Positions 52,101 through 64,000 of a DNA stretch of 64,000 nt are shown here, piece after piece. The translations under genes were made by a program, and so were the position numbers. The stretch comes from Brugia malayi (lineage: Eukaryota > Nematoda > Chromadorea > Rhabditida > Onchocercidae). Positions within the stretch are counted from its first letter, which is position 1. Each line of letters starts with the position of its first letter. The notes under the pieces were generated by a model. It worked only from the letters and a program-made list of their open reading frames with translations. It was not told where the DNA came from and did no database searches. The stretch is taken from contig NW_025062476.1 in NCBI RefSeq assembly GCF_000002995.4, positions 11,344,501-11,408,500 on the forward strand, written 5' to 3'.

Positions 52101-54479
52101 TAGAAAAATGAAAAAAAAAAAAAATACACAGAAAAAATGATAGCAATTTAATTCACTAACACAAATGAATAATTTTTTTAATCAAATGAATGAAACATTT
52201 CGAAATGTATAAATTATGTTTTACCATTAAGTATTAAATCTAATTAATTATCAAAACTTTATTAGAATAGTTTAGATAAAATTTTTTTTCAATTCTAAAT
52301 TAATATTTGATAAAAAAATTGGAATTATAGATTTGTATTTATTAAAAATTTTTACATTATTATTCAAAATTCAAACAGTTTTATTAATATATTAGTTTCA
52401 ATTAAGATAAATATAATCGATATCAGTTAATTATATTTGAAATGAAAATTCTACAAATTGTATGAAAACCATAAATGTATGATGAATATCTTCAAGTCGT
52501 ATGCAAGAAACAAGATAAGCTAATTAAAATATTTTTAAAAAAATCAAAAAAAAAAAAAAAAATTGATTTAGTTGACAAAAAAATTATCTTTGTTATCTGT
52601 CTCCATTTGAGGACAAATTTAAAAAAAATTTTATTTTGCCATTTGTTGTTATCAGTTTTGAAGACAACAAAGCAATGTAACGATAAAATTAAGATTAATG
52701 CATTCTGCTATTAAACACGTATAAAATGTTTCACGTTCACGTTTGCATCACGTTCATCACTTTTTTTGCAAAATTTAAGTCTAAATAAAATTTAATAATA
52801 ACTGAGAATTTTTTTAAATAGACGTAAAATTGAAAAAAAGAATTTAGTATGACAGTTTCACATTGCTTTAGCATACAGATTTAATGAGTATTAATTTCAT
52901 TCAATCGTGTTATTTGCACTATTTCAGAAATAAAATATAAAAAATAAATATCTTTTTTTATTATTAAATAAATTAATTTCTATTATTAAAAAATTAAAAA
53001 ATTTTATTATTAAAATTAAATGAATAATATATTTTTTTGTTAATGAAATTATTTCATGACAATGGTTGACACTTGAAAATTTTAATTACAAATTTAAAAA
53101 GCAAATGATAAGAATTATAAAATAACAGATTTTAATGATGTATAATAAAAATTTTAGTTATAATTAATTATATTTTTGTTATCAACTTCACTAAAGTCAT
53201 TTTGATAGTTTTGTATTTCTACAATTTATTATTTAATTATTTCCGTAGTTATCTTAACAACTGATAAAACGATTACTGCATTTGTAGCAATACATTTATA
53301 ATACTTTTGATAAATATATTTATTACAAACAAACAAAAAAAAAAAAAAAATTTTTGTTACTTTTCAAAATTTGATAATAGGTAAATTATTAAAATACATT
53401 GTATGTATATTTTTATAACTTCCATTTCTTATCATTTATTCCTATTAATTTATTTTGTTTTATACTTTTGTTGAATTTTGATTGTAACTTTTGTCATCCC
53501 CGATTTATCATATCAGTTTTCTTATCACATCTCCGTTGTGTACTTTCTTTTACATACGTCACTTCCTGCTATATACTTTTACTTTTTCATGTCCAATTAT
53601 TTACGCTAATTTTTTTTGTCGTCGATTTTGTCACTTAATGTCAGATGCACTTTCATTACTTCTTATCTTCTTATACTTTAATCTTTTTCCTTCCTAAATT
53701 ATTGTTTTTTTTTAGCTAATTAATAGTTTCATCAATTTTATGATTTAATAATTTTCTTATAAATATTTATTACTTTTCAAAAAATTAAGTACATCTTCAC
53801 TTTTATAACATTTTATTATTTACACTGGTCATTTCTTTTTTTTCTTCTTTCTTCTGGAAAAAAAGAAGTGAATTTTAAATAAATTTTTTTACTTAAATTT
53901 TAATTGCTAATTATTGTAATATTGAAAGAAAACGATGAATATTGGTGAAAAAATTATTTGAAATGAAATTAATTAGTGAGAAAAATGAGCAAAAATTTAT
54001 TCGTTTCTCATTTTTCTCTTAGTAAAAAGAAATAAGAGAGTGAGAGAGAAAAAAAAAAAAAAGGTAAAAGAAATTCTTCAAAAATCATTTATAAAAAAGA
54101 TAAATAAAGTAAAATTGTTAATTGATGATTTCCGTAGCAAAATGTCAAAGAAAATCTTTTGCTAATTACTTTTACGATTATTTCAATTACATTTTTTTTT
54201 TTAATGTATTATCAGTTGCTTTTATCAAAATGAACGAAAAGGAAAAAAAAATTCGTTTTAAAATGATAGAAAAAAAGAATTCAATTTATCAATTATGTAG
54301 TAATGAGAAATAAAAGAGGAAGTAAGTGCAAATACTCAATGACATTTCTTCAATTTTTTTTTTCTTTTTTTTTGAAAATAAAAAGAAAAAGAATTTTGAT
54401 AATCATTTGTGAATTTTGTACTGATCAAACAGTTTGTTAATTATTTTATCTTTTATTCTAATATCTAATATTAATTATA

Positions 54480-57400
54480 ATGATATGCATAATAAAATGC
54501 TTCATCACTATTCTACTTTTTAAAGGTTACATTCACTTTTTTTTAAATTTATCGATTAATCATTTATTCAATTTTTCACTTATTATGTTATACAAAATTA
54601 AGCGAATTTTTCTTTTTGAAATTTCACAAATCATAAAGATATTAAATTTTGCCCTTCATTAATCAAATCTGTTTATTGTTTTATTAACATTCAAAAAACA
54701 TTAATAAAAAAAAATATGATGAAAACATATTTTACGTGGAATATTTCCAGAAATAATAATGAGAATCTATCAAAATTTATAATAATAATTAATAATTTTT
54801 ATCATTTGTGATATATTTAGCATTTAGTATTAATTATTAGATCAAGTTAATTAGATGCAAAAAAAAAAAAAAAAAAAAAAGAAAAAAATTAATAAATAAA
54901 TGATTATATATTCAAATTAAAAGAACGTTAAATTTAATTCATAACATCTATCTATCTTATCCTAAATAATAATTCATTTTTATATAAATATTCAATGACA
55001 ATAATAAGTATTGATAATTCCTATTTAAGAAAAAGGAAAAAAATACAAATTAAAAAACAAATTCATTATATCATATCAAAAAAACTTTCATTTCAGGAAT
55101 AATAGGACGATTATGTCCAGAAGGATGGCTCTATTCAAAACAAACAAAATATTGCTATCATTTGGTGACAATACCAACGACATTTAATAATGCTCAATTT
55201 GCATGTCTTCTACAAAATGCGTATCTTCTAAGCATACATAGTGAAGCAGAAAATCGATTTATTTCTGGTAAATAATTTTGAAAAAAAAAAAAAAAAAAAG
55301 GTTTAATAAAATAAAAATTAGTAAAAAAGAAGAAAAGAAAATGAAAGGTGAAAAAGTTTCATTTATTATTACAACAAAAAATTTGATTAATAAAAAATTT
55401 ATATGATTAAAATTCAGTAATACAATTAGATAGTTAAAATAATAAATATATTTCCTAATACATTAATTCTACCAAATAAGTGTTATTTTATTTTATTCAT
55501 TTACTATTAATTAATGTTTTTCTTTTTCTTTTCTTCTTCTTTTTTTTTTTTTTTTTTAATTCATTTAAACATAAATTTTTTGCCAAAGTTAGAAAGTAAC
55601 AGTTTTTTTAAGAAATCAAATCGAGAAGTTTTAGCTGATTGTTTGAAATAGAGATGATGTAGATAAGTTGACAAAAGCATAATGAAAATGTTTGAGCATT
55701 TACAAAATTAAACAATTGAACAAGGAATTAAAATCACAAGAAAAAAAATTGAATTTGATAAATCTGATTATCAGGAACTCAGTGGATAATCATTTGTAAT
55801 AAACTATTATGCTATCACTATTAGATCTTTTATTGGTTATTATTATTATTATTATTATGTTTCATTAAATATCATATTAGATTGGAGAATGTGATTAATT
55901 TTAAATTTTTTTTATTGAAATTAAAATATCTACAAACTAAAATATATTGAAATTAAACAAAATTTATTGAAATTAAAATATCTACAAATTGCTATGAAGA
56001 GACATTTTAAAATTTTGAAAAAGTTTCTCCTTTTTTAAGATAGTATTTCTATGCAAGTAAAAAGTATTTTATGCAAATAGAAATGTTATAATAGCAAATA
56101 AAAATGAAATTGAATGAGTTGGAATTAATTGTTTATTTGAGGAGAAATACAAAATTTTTGATGAATTTTTTCTTTTCCTTTATTAATGCAATCATTAATC
56201 ATTTTATTTTATTATGATTGTATATCATAAAGTATTTAATATTTCATTTATAACAATGTAAAATTTTTATGCTTAATATTAGCTGATAAAGTAAGCTGAA
56301 ATCATAATAAGAAAGCTAATTGATAAAAGAGAAAATATTGTGATAGCATTTGTTTTCCTTTTTTTTTTTTCTTTTCCTTTTGATTTTTAATTTGAATAAT
56401 CAAATTAAGTTAATTTGATAATTTAAAAATTTAAAAAAATTGTTAAAACAAAGTAATGTATATTTTATTAAATCATTATAAAAAGATATATCAAAAATTT
56501 TAATTTCTTTTTATACTTAAGCTATGTTTGCAAAAAATGGTCATTCGATATGGCTTGGTGCTGCAATTTTTGGTAATTCAAGAAAGTATGAATACGTTGA
56601 TTCAACACCGTTTGATTATACCAATTGGCAAAATGGTATGAAATTTCAATTCGATTATTAGTTGCTTTTCTTTTTTTGCAACTTTTAAAGTCTTATAATT
56701 TACACAGAATTAAATTATATTTGTAAATTCATTCAAACAATCATATTTCAATCTTTTTCTCTTTTTATTGCCAATTTAACTTTTATTTTTGTTTATTTTA
56801 TTCGGATAATGAATCGAAATCGAGAAATGAATTAAAATCAATGTTTAGGTAACAAATGAAGATCAAAATGATTTTAGATAATTATCAAAAAATGAATCAA
56901 GATCAATTTCTTGTATCGTACTATGCAATAATTTTATTTATTCTATTTCATAGATCTTATACATTTGATTTTCTGTTTCTTTTTTCTATCAAAGTTTAAA
57001 ACAAACAAGTTGAAAATAGTTTTAAAAAATGGTTTAAATTTTGATTTAATAAAAAAAAGGAAAAAAAAACTTTAAACTGCTCAATTTTTAAATGTAAGCA
57101 AAAAAAAAAAAAAAAATGCAATAATGAAAATTTCAAACACTATGTGTGTATGATTTACTACTTAATTACAACTAATACATTGCATATGAATTCGATTTGT
57201 GTCATTTTCATTTGTCATTTTATTTATATATTTTTTAAAATCAAAAATATCTTATCATTGAATTAATAATTCTATTGATATTATATGATAACTAATTTAT
57301 TCTCAAAGATTTGCTTCATTAGAATTTTTTTCCAAAATGAATGTACAATAATTGATAAATTTTTTTTTGAAAATATTCTAACATACAAATAATGTAGCAA

Positions 57401-59714
57401 ATTTATGCTATAAAATATTTCCTAAATTTCTTCGTTTATCCTTTTTGCAGGAAAAAAAAATTGACATGATTTGATATATTTCATATTATTGACAAAATAT
57501 AAAGTTATATGACAGAAATAAATCATTAGTATATATCTATGGTACTAGTACATAATTAGTATACCTAATATTATATTTATTATTATCATAATCATAATTA
57601 TCATTAATCATATATAATTTATCATATGATATATCACTACATTTCATTTTCTTTTTTTGATTGATTGCATTTTCAGGAACTCAGCCAATTTATAAGAAAA
57701 GTCGAAAATGTGTTAAAATTAGCTCAGAAAATTGGAAATGGTTTGATGATTGCTGCTACTATCGCCCAGTATCATATGTTTGTAAGAAATTAGCCGGAAA
57801 ATATGAGCAATTATACTGGAAAACAATTGCTGATAAAACAAGTAATATTAAAAAAAATCATAATCATCGTCATTTGAAATTATTCAATTATAAATTTAGT
57901 AATGAAAAAAATAATATTGTAATGAAAGAAAACGAAAGAAGGAATAAAGTAAGTAATATGGTAACATCATCTGCTAATAAAATTTACGACAATAAAATGC
58001 GTGATAAATTACGAACACGTAAGTAATACGTGGGAGAATTTAAAATACGCAGACATTATGTTTTTCTTTTTTTTTTCATATATCAGAATTAAGGTTTAAA
58101 TTTGAACCGGATTTTTTTATGATGTAATTTGTTTATATTACTGATAACAGTTAATACTGAAATATTTTAACAGATTAAATTAGATGCACAAAAAAATAAA
58201 CAGAAAGATTGAAGAAGGTTTGAAGTTTAAAAAGTTTTAGAAAAAAGATGCACTAAAAACTGAAAAACAAAAAAAAAAAACCGACATTATTATCGATAAA
58301 GTTCATCTCTTAGAGATCTTTTAATTGATATACATTAATTATTCTATTTTTCAATTATGTTTTTTTTCTTTCTTTTTACAAAATTGTTACATAGCAATAT
58401 TACTTCTTTTCTTCTTCGTTTTTTTAATCTGTATTTTTTCTAATATTTCAAAATTTAGTTCAGTAATCATTTCCAAAATATTTTTTAAAATATATCTCTT
58501 ACAGTATACCAAAAAACAAATAAATACAGAATTGCTAAACATCTGCATTACTGTAGAAAATTACAGTAAGAAAATACAGTAGATAATCATTGCAAAAATT
58601 TTGAATATAACAGCAAATGGTGAAAAAGTTTATGTTAGAAAAAAATTTTTTTTTCACAAACATATTTCTACCGTATCATCCAGCAGCATTTTTTTTTTTT
58701 TTTCACATTAAACAATTCATTGTTTATTTTTGAGTTTTTTTTCTTTGTTTTACAATGCAATCAAAAGTTTATTTCTTACTAATATCTCATTAAAAACATT
58801 TTACTAATTAAATCAAGTGCATTATCAGTGTATCAGGTGTAATTATCAGTTATTGAAAATGATATGTAATGAAAACCATTGATTTATTTCATTTTATTGC
58901 AATAAATTTTGTTTGAAATAAAATTTTGTTTGATATTAATTCGGGAATTAAAGGAAAAGCATATTAACAATAACAAAAATGAGCTCTTTTTTATGAAATT
59001 AAGAGAAAAAACCACATAATATTGTGATTTATAAATGAATTGGTTAATTTGAATAATAACTGATAAACAAATTTGTGAAATTAAAGCAACAATGACATTT
59101 TGCAAAAAGCTGAAAAAAAAAAATATTTGGTCTTTTTTTTTTTTTTAATTCATTATTTTAAAAATTCTTCCTTTTGATTCAATGAGTTCATTTTAATGTC
59201 TTATTTAATCATTTTTTAAACTGTTGCAATTTAGTAGAAAATCCTTTTCTTTGTTTCTAATCAAAATAATTTGATATTTTTAATGAAAATTTACTCAAGT
59301 GTATTTTTTGAGGTAATTATGATAATAACATTGGTAGAAAGAAAATTCTTGTACATTGTCCTTTTTTTTTCTTTTACATTTGACATTAATCTAATTTGAG
59401 CAATCACAACAATTGCTTTCTAATTAAGAAATTGCTATTTGTTTAATGAAATTTTTCTCACTTAAAAACGCATCCGATTCCAATTTCCAGGATGGAAAGC
59501 AAATCGCTATTATTTGGCATTAGTTGAAATTATAGTCACTCCAGTTACTTTTTTCTTTTTTGGTGAAAAAATTTTTGAACTTTTAAAAATTATGGTATTC
59601 CTTCTAGATTTATTACTAGCATTCTTATTTCTTACTTTATTCTACATTGCTATTAATTTAAGAGTATCAATACCTAAAATTACAAATTTTGAAATGATAA
59701 AATGCATGCAATAA
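54480..59714 (+). CDS. C-type lectin with C-terminal membrane segments, five exons
   Basis: Predicted 298 residues from exons 54480-54525, 55097-55267, 56522-56635, 57677-58018 and 59491-59714, all in phase. Exon 1 gives a short signal sequence (MICIIKCFITILLFKG). The C-type lectin-like domain spans about residues 22-146: CPEGWLYSK, YCYHL, FACLLQNAYLLSIHSEAEN, IWLGAAIF, FDYTNWQNG, KCVKISSENWKWFDDCCYY and YVCKK, including the four core cysteines plus the extra N-terminal pair of long-form domains. The EPN/QPD and WND calcium-sugar motifs are absent (WKWFDD instead), so sugar binding is doubtful. Residues 147-225 are a basic, Asn-rich linker. The last exon encodes two hydrophobic segments (about 233-248 and 258-281). 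Its use rests on a perfect GTAAGT donor at 58019 that would otherwise leave a stop two codons later. Without it, the protein would be a soluble 232-residue form. Confidence 0.85.
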
Positions 59715-60168
59715 CTATAAATGATCATATTAATATGCAAATAGATGTATAATTATTAAAATTTCTGATATAGTTCTGATCATTTTATTTTTATTTGAGA
59801 TATAACTCTGATAGCGATTGATTAATCATAATTTAACAGTTTATTTCAGTGATGCTAATGATTAGTTAAAATTAATGGTATACTTAATTTCAAGATTGCA
59901 CATCCATAAGCAGAAATAATTATTTATTAATCACTATCAGCTGCTCCACAATATAAAATAAACAATGTCCTATTTAAGTTATTCATTAATTGTCAGATCG
60001 ATATGATTTACATAACATTGTGTTGAAGCAGCAATTTTAGTTGCAATTCACAAATTTAAAAAAGTGAAAAAAAAAAAAAAAAAAAAAACAAGAGAAAATA
60101 AAACGTAAATTTTACATAAAGTTGTAAATAATTTCATGAGATAGCATGGACGACTTCATTTTTTAATT
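59715..60168. other. Short intergenic region between lectin and degenerin
   Basis: 454 bp between the stop of the lectin and the ATG of the channel, on the same strand. It contains an A run near 60069-60088 and no clear splice acceptor directly before the ATG. Co-transcription is possible but not shown. Confidence 0.5.
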
Positions 60169-61320
60169 ATGCCACAAAGTTATATCTCTGAACTTCTTGT
60201 AAGCAGTAAACGAAAGCGCATCTTGGATGATTTTGCGGAAACGACATCTGCGCATGGTTGCATTCTGGCTAGCAAGTCACAGAATGCTTTCATGCGAATT
60301 CTCTGGATTACTGCAATACTATCAGCATGGTTGGTAATTAATAATTATGTTTTTATAGCAAAAATATTTAGCAGAAGCAAAAATTTTTATGAAATGATTT
60401 ACAGGATTATTTGTACTTATCAAATATGGATATCGATTGATAAGTATTATCAATATCAAACAGTTGTATCAATTCAAATACGACATATGACAAATAGTAT
60501 TTTTCCTGCAGTAACCATATGTAATTTAAATCCGATTCGTGCAAGCTGGTTGAAAACATTTTTTTCACAAACATCTAATAATGAAACTGAGAAAAGTGAT
60601 AATGTAAGTGTAAAATAAATATAATGCAATGAGCAATAACAATAAGACAGTGAACATTAAGGAATGTGGATACAATAAAGAAATTATTATTGTATGTGCA
60701 TTATAAAGTGATGCAAAGATTTATAAATAGCATGAGTTTTTTTTTTTTGAATACTATAACTATTTACAAGTTAAATAAAAAATTTAATTATTAATTGATT
60801 AATTAAAATTTAGTTTCATAAATTTACGGAACAACAATGGAAAAATTATGAAGAACAACACCGTTTGGCAGAACATATCACACCTGAAATGCGCATTATT
60901 CACAAACATCTTCGTCTCATTTTTGAAAAAAATGTTTACTATTTATAATTATCAAAAAAACATTTTCTTTTTTCTTTTTCACCAAAAATTTCACAAGATT
61001 TTAATTTTAGTCAAAATTTTCTTTTGCTTGTTTTTTTTTTTTTTTTTTTAATTTACTAAATGTAGCATTTTTGTTTACAAATTGTAGCATAATCATTAAT
61101 GGAGCTATCAAAACAATATTTGCTACAAAATTTTCCATTTATTCATTCCTAAACGCTTCAGATAAATTTATCAGTAGCTGGACATGATATCAATCATATG
61201 TTAATTGATTGCACTTATCAATCAACCAAATGTACTGCAAAGAATTTCACCAGGTTATCAATTTATTTATAACTGTTAGTAAGTTATGAATATTACCATG
61301 TACTTTGCTTATCAATTTAC

Positions 61321-61356
<36 letters not shown>

Positions 61357-63648
61357 GGTTATTACGTATTTGCGTAAGTAATTTAACATAATTATAAATA
61401 AATTCATTAAGTTATGAGTAAAATTAAATAGTAGAAAAAAAAGTTAATTTAATTGATAATTTCAGATGGGAGCATGGTATATATGGTAATTGTTATACAT
61501 TTCAAGCAACAGGTCAACAATATCAAGGATTTGTAGGACCATTATATGGTTTATCATTAACACTATATGTTGCTGATAAGGAATATCTTGTCAGACATTC
61601 ACAGGGTTCCGGTTTTAAAGTTCGATTTCCTTTCTTCTTATTTCATACGGAAACCGTTTTATGCTAAAACATAATTTAGTCGAATCTTCCTTTTTTTATT
61701 TTCTAATTTTGTTAACTGTAATTACAATAATATGTAGGAATTTCAGGTTGAAGTACATCCTGCAGAATACATTCCATTTCCGGAAGATAAAGGTTTTACG
61801 ATATCACCAGGTGTAATGACATCTGTCGGGGTGAATGATTGATAGATATTTAAGATAACTTTCCATATCTTTTTTTTTTTTTTTTCTTTTTATCAAATAA
61901 TTTTAAGTTGAAGTATTCAATTTGAAAATTTGAATTGAAAAATTATTAAATCATCAAAAATTACTTGTTGAAGATTAAACAAATAAGAGTTTCACGGATG
62001 CCATTACCATATGATGGAACAGATTGTGGTGATCTCGGTAATAACGTTGAACCTGATGGACCATGGTTTGTGTAACATTTTGTTACCGAAATTTCCTTAG
62101 CAAATAATTTTATTAATTAAGAATTTATTTTTTAAAAAAAAAAAAAAAAAAATAATGATTGGTTTTAAGCATAATAAGATTAATCAGAAATTTGTTATAT
62201 TAATTTTTGCAAATACTGTTCTTTTAATTGATTTCAAATATTTATTACTCTTCTCAAATAAACTGTATATTTTTCGAAAACAAACATTGTGATTAATTAT
62301 ATAATTTCGTTTTTTTTTTTTTTTCAGGGTAAATGCATCATTGTATCACAAAAGATAAGTATTTCTAATAATAATTCAATCATTTTAACTTGGTTTAATT
62401 AAATTGAAACAAAAACAATAGTGAAAATGTTAATATAGTAATATTCCTAAATAATTTTAAAAAAGTTCTTGCAAAATTTTAAGTGATAAACTAAACTGGT
62501 AAACTAAATATTTGTAAATAAAAAAAATTTTTTTTGATCCTAACATTTTTTTTAATTATTAGTTCAAACAAGCAGACGAAGCATATAAATTGTCCATAAA
62601 TTTATCAGTGCAGGAAAATTTTGAAAAACTTTAATAACTATATTATTGTTTTTTTTTCTTTTTTAATTTTTTTTCTTCTTTAGATATCATACAGCATTAA
62701 AAGCTATAGGATATACTGGTCTAATAAATTATACAACACAAGCCTGTATGAAATCATGTTATCAAAAACGTTTAATTCAGGTAAACATTTCAAAATAAAA
62801 AATTAAAACAAAATTCTTTCTTGTTTTTCAAATTTTCGAAATGTTGCAATAGTTTTCAAATTAAGAAAAAAAAAAAATTATAGAATGAAAAGATTTGCTG
62901 ATAATAATGAGACATATATAATTTCAAATAGGATTGTCATTGTGTTGATCCTAGTTTTGTCACTCATGATGATATTCGTACATTTTATGGTATAAATAAC
63001 AATCAACCAATTGCATGTGATATTACACTTCAAATGCAATTTGATTGTGTTAGAAAGGTTAATTTCCTTTTATCTTTTTTTTTTTTTTCTATTCAATTTG
63101 TTTTTGATATAATAATATTATAAATCATTTTAATTTGACATATAATTCTTGCTATAGTTATCACTATGTATTGTTGAATAATTAGAAAATACATTTACTC
63201 ATCTAATTGTTTTGATAGATAGATTTTTTTTTCATTTATTTGTTTTTCAAAGTTAATATTGTGAAAATTTTCTTGCAACATTTTGAAAATATGACTTTTC
63301 CAGTGCAAATAAAGCTTGATTAAATTATTGACTTGGATGAAAAGAAGTGAAGCAAATAAAAATGCAAATTAGATTAGAATGTGTAAAAAATAGGAATTGA
63401 AATGTTGGAATTTTTATAAATTTCAGTCACTGGAAAATTCAACAAACAGTGGCGTTTGCGAGAAACAATGCCCACAACCATGTCACGAACAAGGATACGT
63501 ATCACGTGTAACCACATCATTGTGGCCACGTACAAGCTATTATAATCGTGTCAAAGATCTTTGGGAACGACAGTTTCCATCTATGGAAACAATGCATGAA
63601 GCACGAGAAGCTAGAACAAATTTAGCAAAACTTGAAGTCTACTATGAA
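60169..63648 (+). CDS. DEG/ENaC (degenerin) sodium-channel subunit, 3' end outside window
   Basis: Eleven exons giving 454 residues: 60169-60329, 60405-60603, 60814-60933, 61162-61253, 61466-61619, 61747-61830, 61974-62065, 62328-62342, 62684-62780, 62932-63057, 63427-63648. The cytoplasmic N-terminus has the gating His-Gly motif (FAETTSAHG, H29-G30). TM1 is about residues 44-62 (ILWITAILSAW). The post-TM1 signature is FPAVTICNLNPIR. The extracellular domain shows GHDINHMLIDCTYQ, GNCYTFQA, YIPFPEDKGFTISPGVMTSV, RMPLPYDGTDC, ACMKSCYQKR, DCHCVDP and CEKQCPQPC, ending at KLEVYYE, just before the usual approach to TM2. TM2, the selectivity filter and C-terminus must lie beyond 64000. Exon 8 is a 15-nt microexon. 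Intron 1 is only 75 nt and keeps the reading frame if unspliced. Such channels carry sodium and are mechano-, acid- or peptide-gated; which type this is cannot be told from here. Confidence 0.95.
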
Positions 63649-64000
63649 GTAAGTACAAATTTATTAAGTATAAAAGCCTAGCCTAATCTTCGTAAGTTTA
63701 AAGTTCCATACTGTTAATCTAAGAATACATTTATGAAAATAATACATGAAGCACTTTGGTTTATCTTACCCAGATCCTCGCTTCAAATTACCCGAAGTAT
63801 CTTTGTTTACCTCATTTAATTAATATAGCATGAAACCAAATCTTTCATTTCTGACTTCGCTTATGATTAAGTATTCAAATAAGAATACGAAAACCAATCG
63901 AACATTAAAACAGTACCGCCATCTACTCATTGATCTTCTGCATGTTTATTCTCATTAATAAGTTCTTAGAAGAAACTAAAACCGGTCTGTTCGGAATACT

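Larger units (their letters stand above)
36871..54479. other. Long gene-poor A/T-rich stretch (about 17.6 kb)
   Basis: No exon series, RNA gene or transposase could be supported. The region holds many A and T homopolymer runs, GA tracts (about 37144-37175 and 47358-47430), an ATT microsatellite, a CT microsatellite and two minisatellites listed separately. Open frames of 60-79 codons (for example 39052, 40981, 47903, 52475, 53399) are rich in Lys, Asn, Phe and Ile and look like composition noise. Parts may be first introns or distal regulatory DNA of the flanking genes. Confidence 0.5.

Noticed and set aside
53399..53697. Phe/Leu/Ser-rich frames that could be a signal-peptide exon for the lectin
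   Set aside because: They end without a GT donor in frame; the exon at 54480-54525 has the right phase, a donor and a better signal sequence.
58325..58582. 85-codon hydrophobic frame
   Set aside because: It falls within the last intron of the lectin gene and is Phe/Ile-rich noise; no splice sites link it in phase.
62328..62356. Non-canonical AT-starting intron after exon 8 of the degenerin
   Set aside because: A canonical GT donor at 62343 gives the same phase and a sensible protein, so the unusual intron is not needed.

Overview
The window looks like a nematode chromosome segment, most likely from a clade III (spirurid or filarial) parasite. The reasons are the extreme A+T content, genes split into short exons by A/T-rich GT-AG introns, possible trans-splice acceptors just before two start codons, and nematode-type serpentine receptors, a degenerin and a C-type lectin. 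Clade placement is inference; nothing here fixes the species. Exon models were built by eye from GT/AG sites, phase agreement and family similarity. No bacterial operons, rRNA, tRNA or CRISPR arrays were seen.

Layout: (1) 0-16 kb: a complete six-exon chemoreceptor-like GPCR (1662-3464, +), then repeat-rich DNA with a ~1.3 kb imperfect palindrome (about 4.18-5.46 kb). Next comes a fold-back rearrangement (6.11-7.87 kb) that encloses a frameshifted P4-ATPase (flippase) pseudogene and disrupts a minus-strand gene for an unrecognised membrane or coiled-coil protein (7.80-8.64 kb). A larger, older inverted-repeat complex follows (10.07-13.26 kb). (2) 16-24 kb: the intact last two exons of another receptor whose 5' part looks decayed (16.23-16.70 kb), then a second complete GPCR (19679-23369, +). 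This one is a paralogue of the first, with identical exon lengths for exons 2 to 5. (3) 26.3-28.3 kb: a six-exon gene for an unrecognised 237-residue secreted protein. (4) 29.9-35.6 kb, minus strand: a divergent rhodopsin-like GPCR in nine exons, N-terminus unresolved, with a threonine-encoding microsatellite in its tail. (5) 36.9-54.5 kb: about 17.6 kb with no gene I can support, only simple repeats and two minisatellites. (6) 54.5-63.6 kb, plus strand: a secretory C-type lectin with an unusual C-terminal pair of hydrophobic segments. It is followed 454 bp later by a DEG/ENaC (degenerin) channel gene of which 11 exons (454 residues) are present and the pore end lies beyond the window.

Most of the recognisable genes are membrane or secreted proteins used in sensing the environment or host: four receptors, a lectin, a cation channel and a secreted protein. 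No pathway linking them is shown by the sequence. The clearest evolutionary signals are the receptor paralogue pair with a decayed neighbour and the recent fold-back rearrangement around 6-8 kb.
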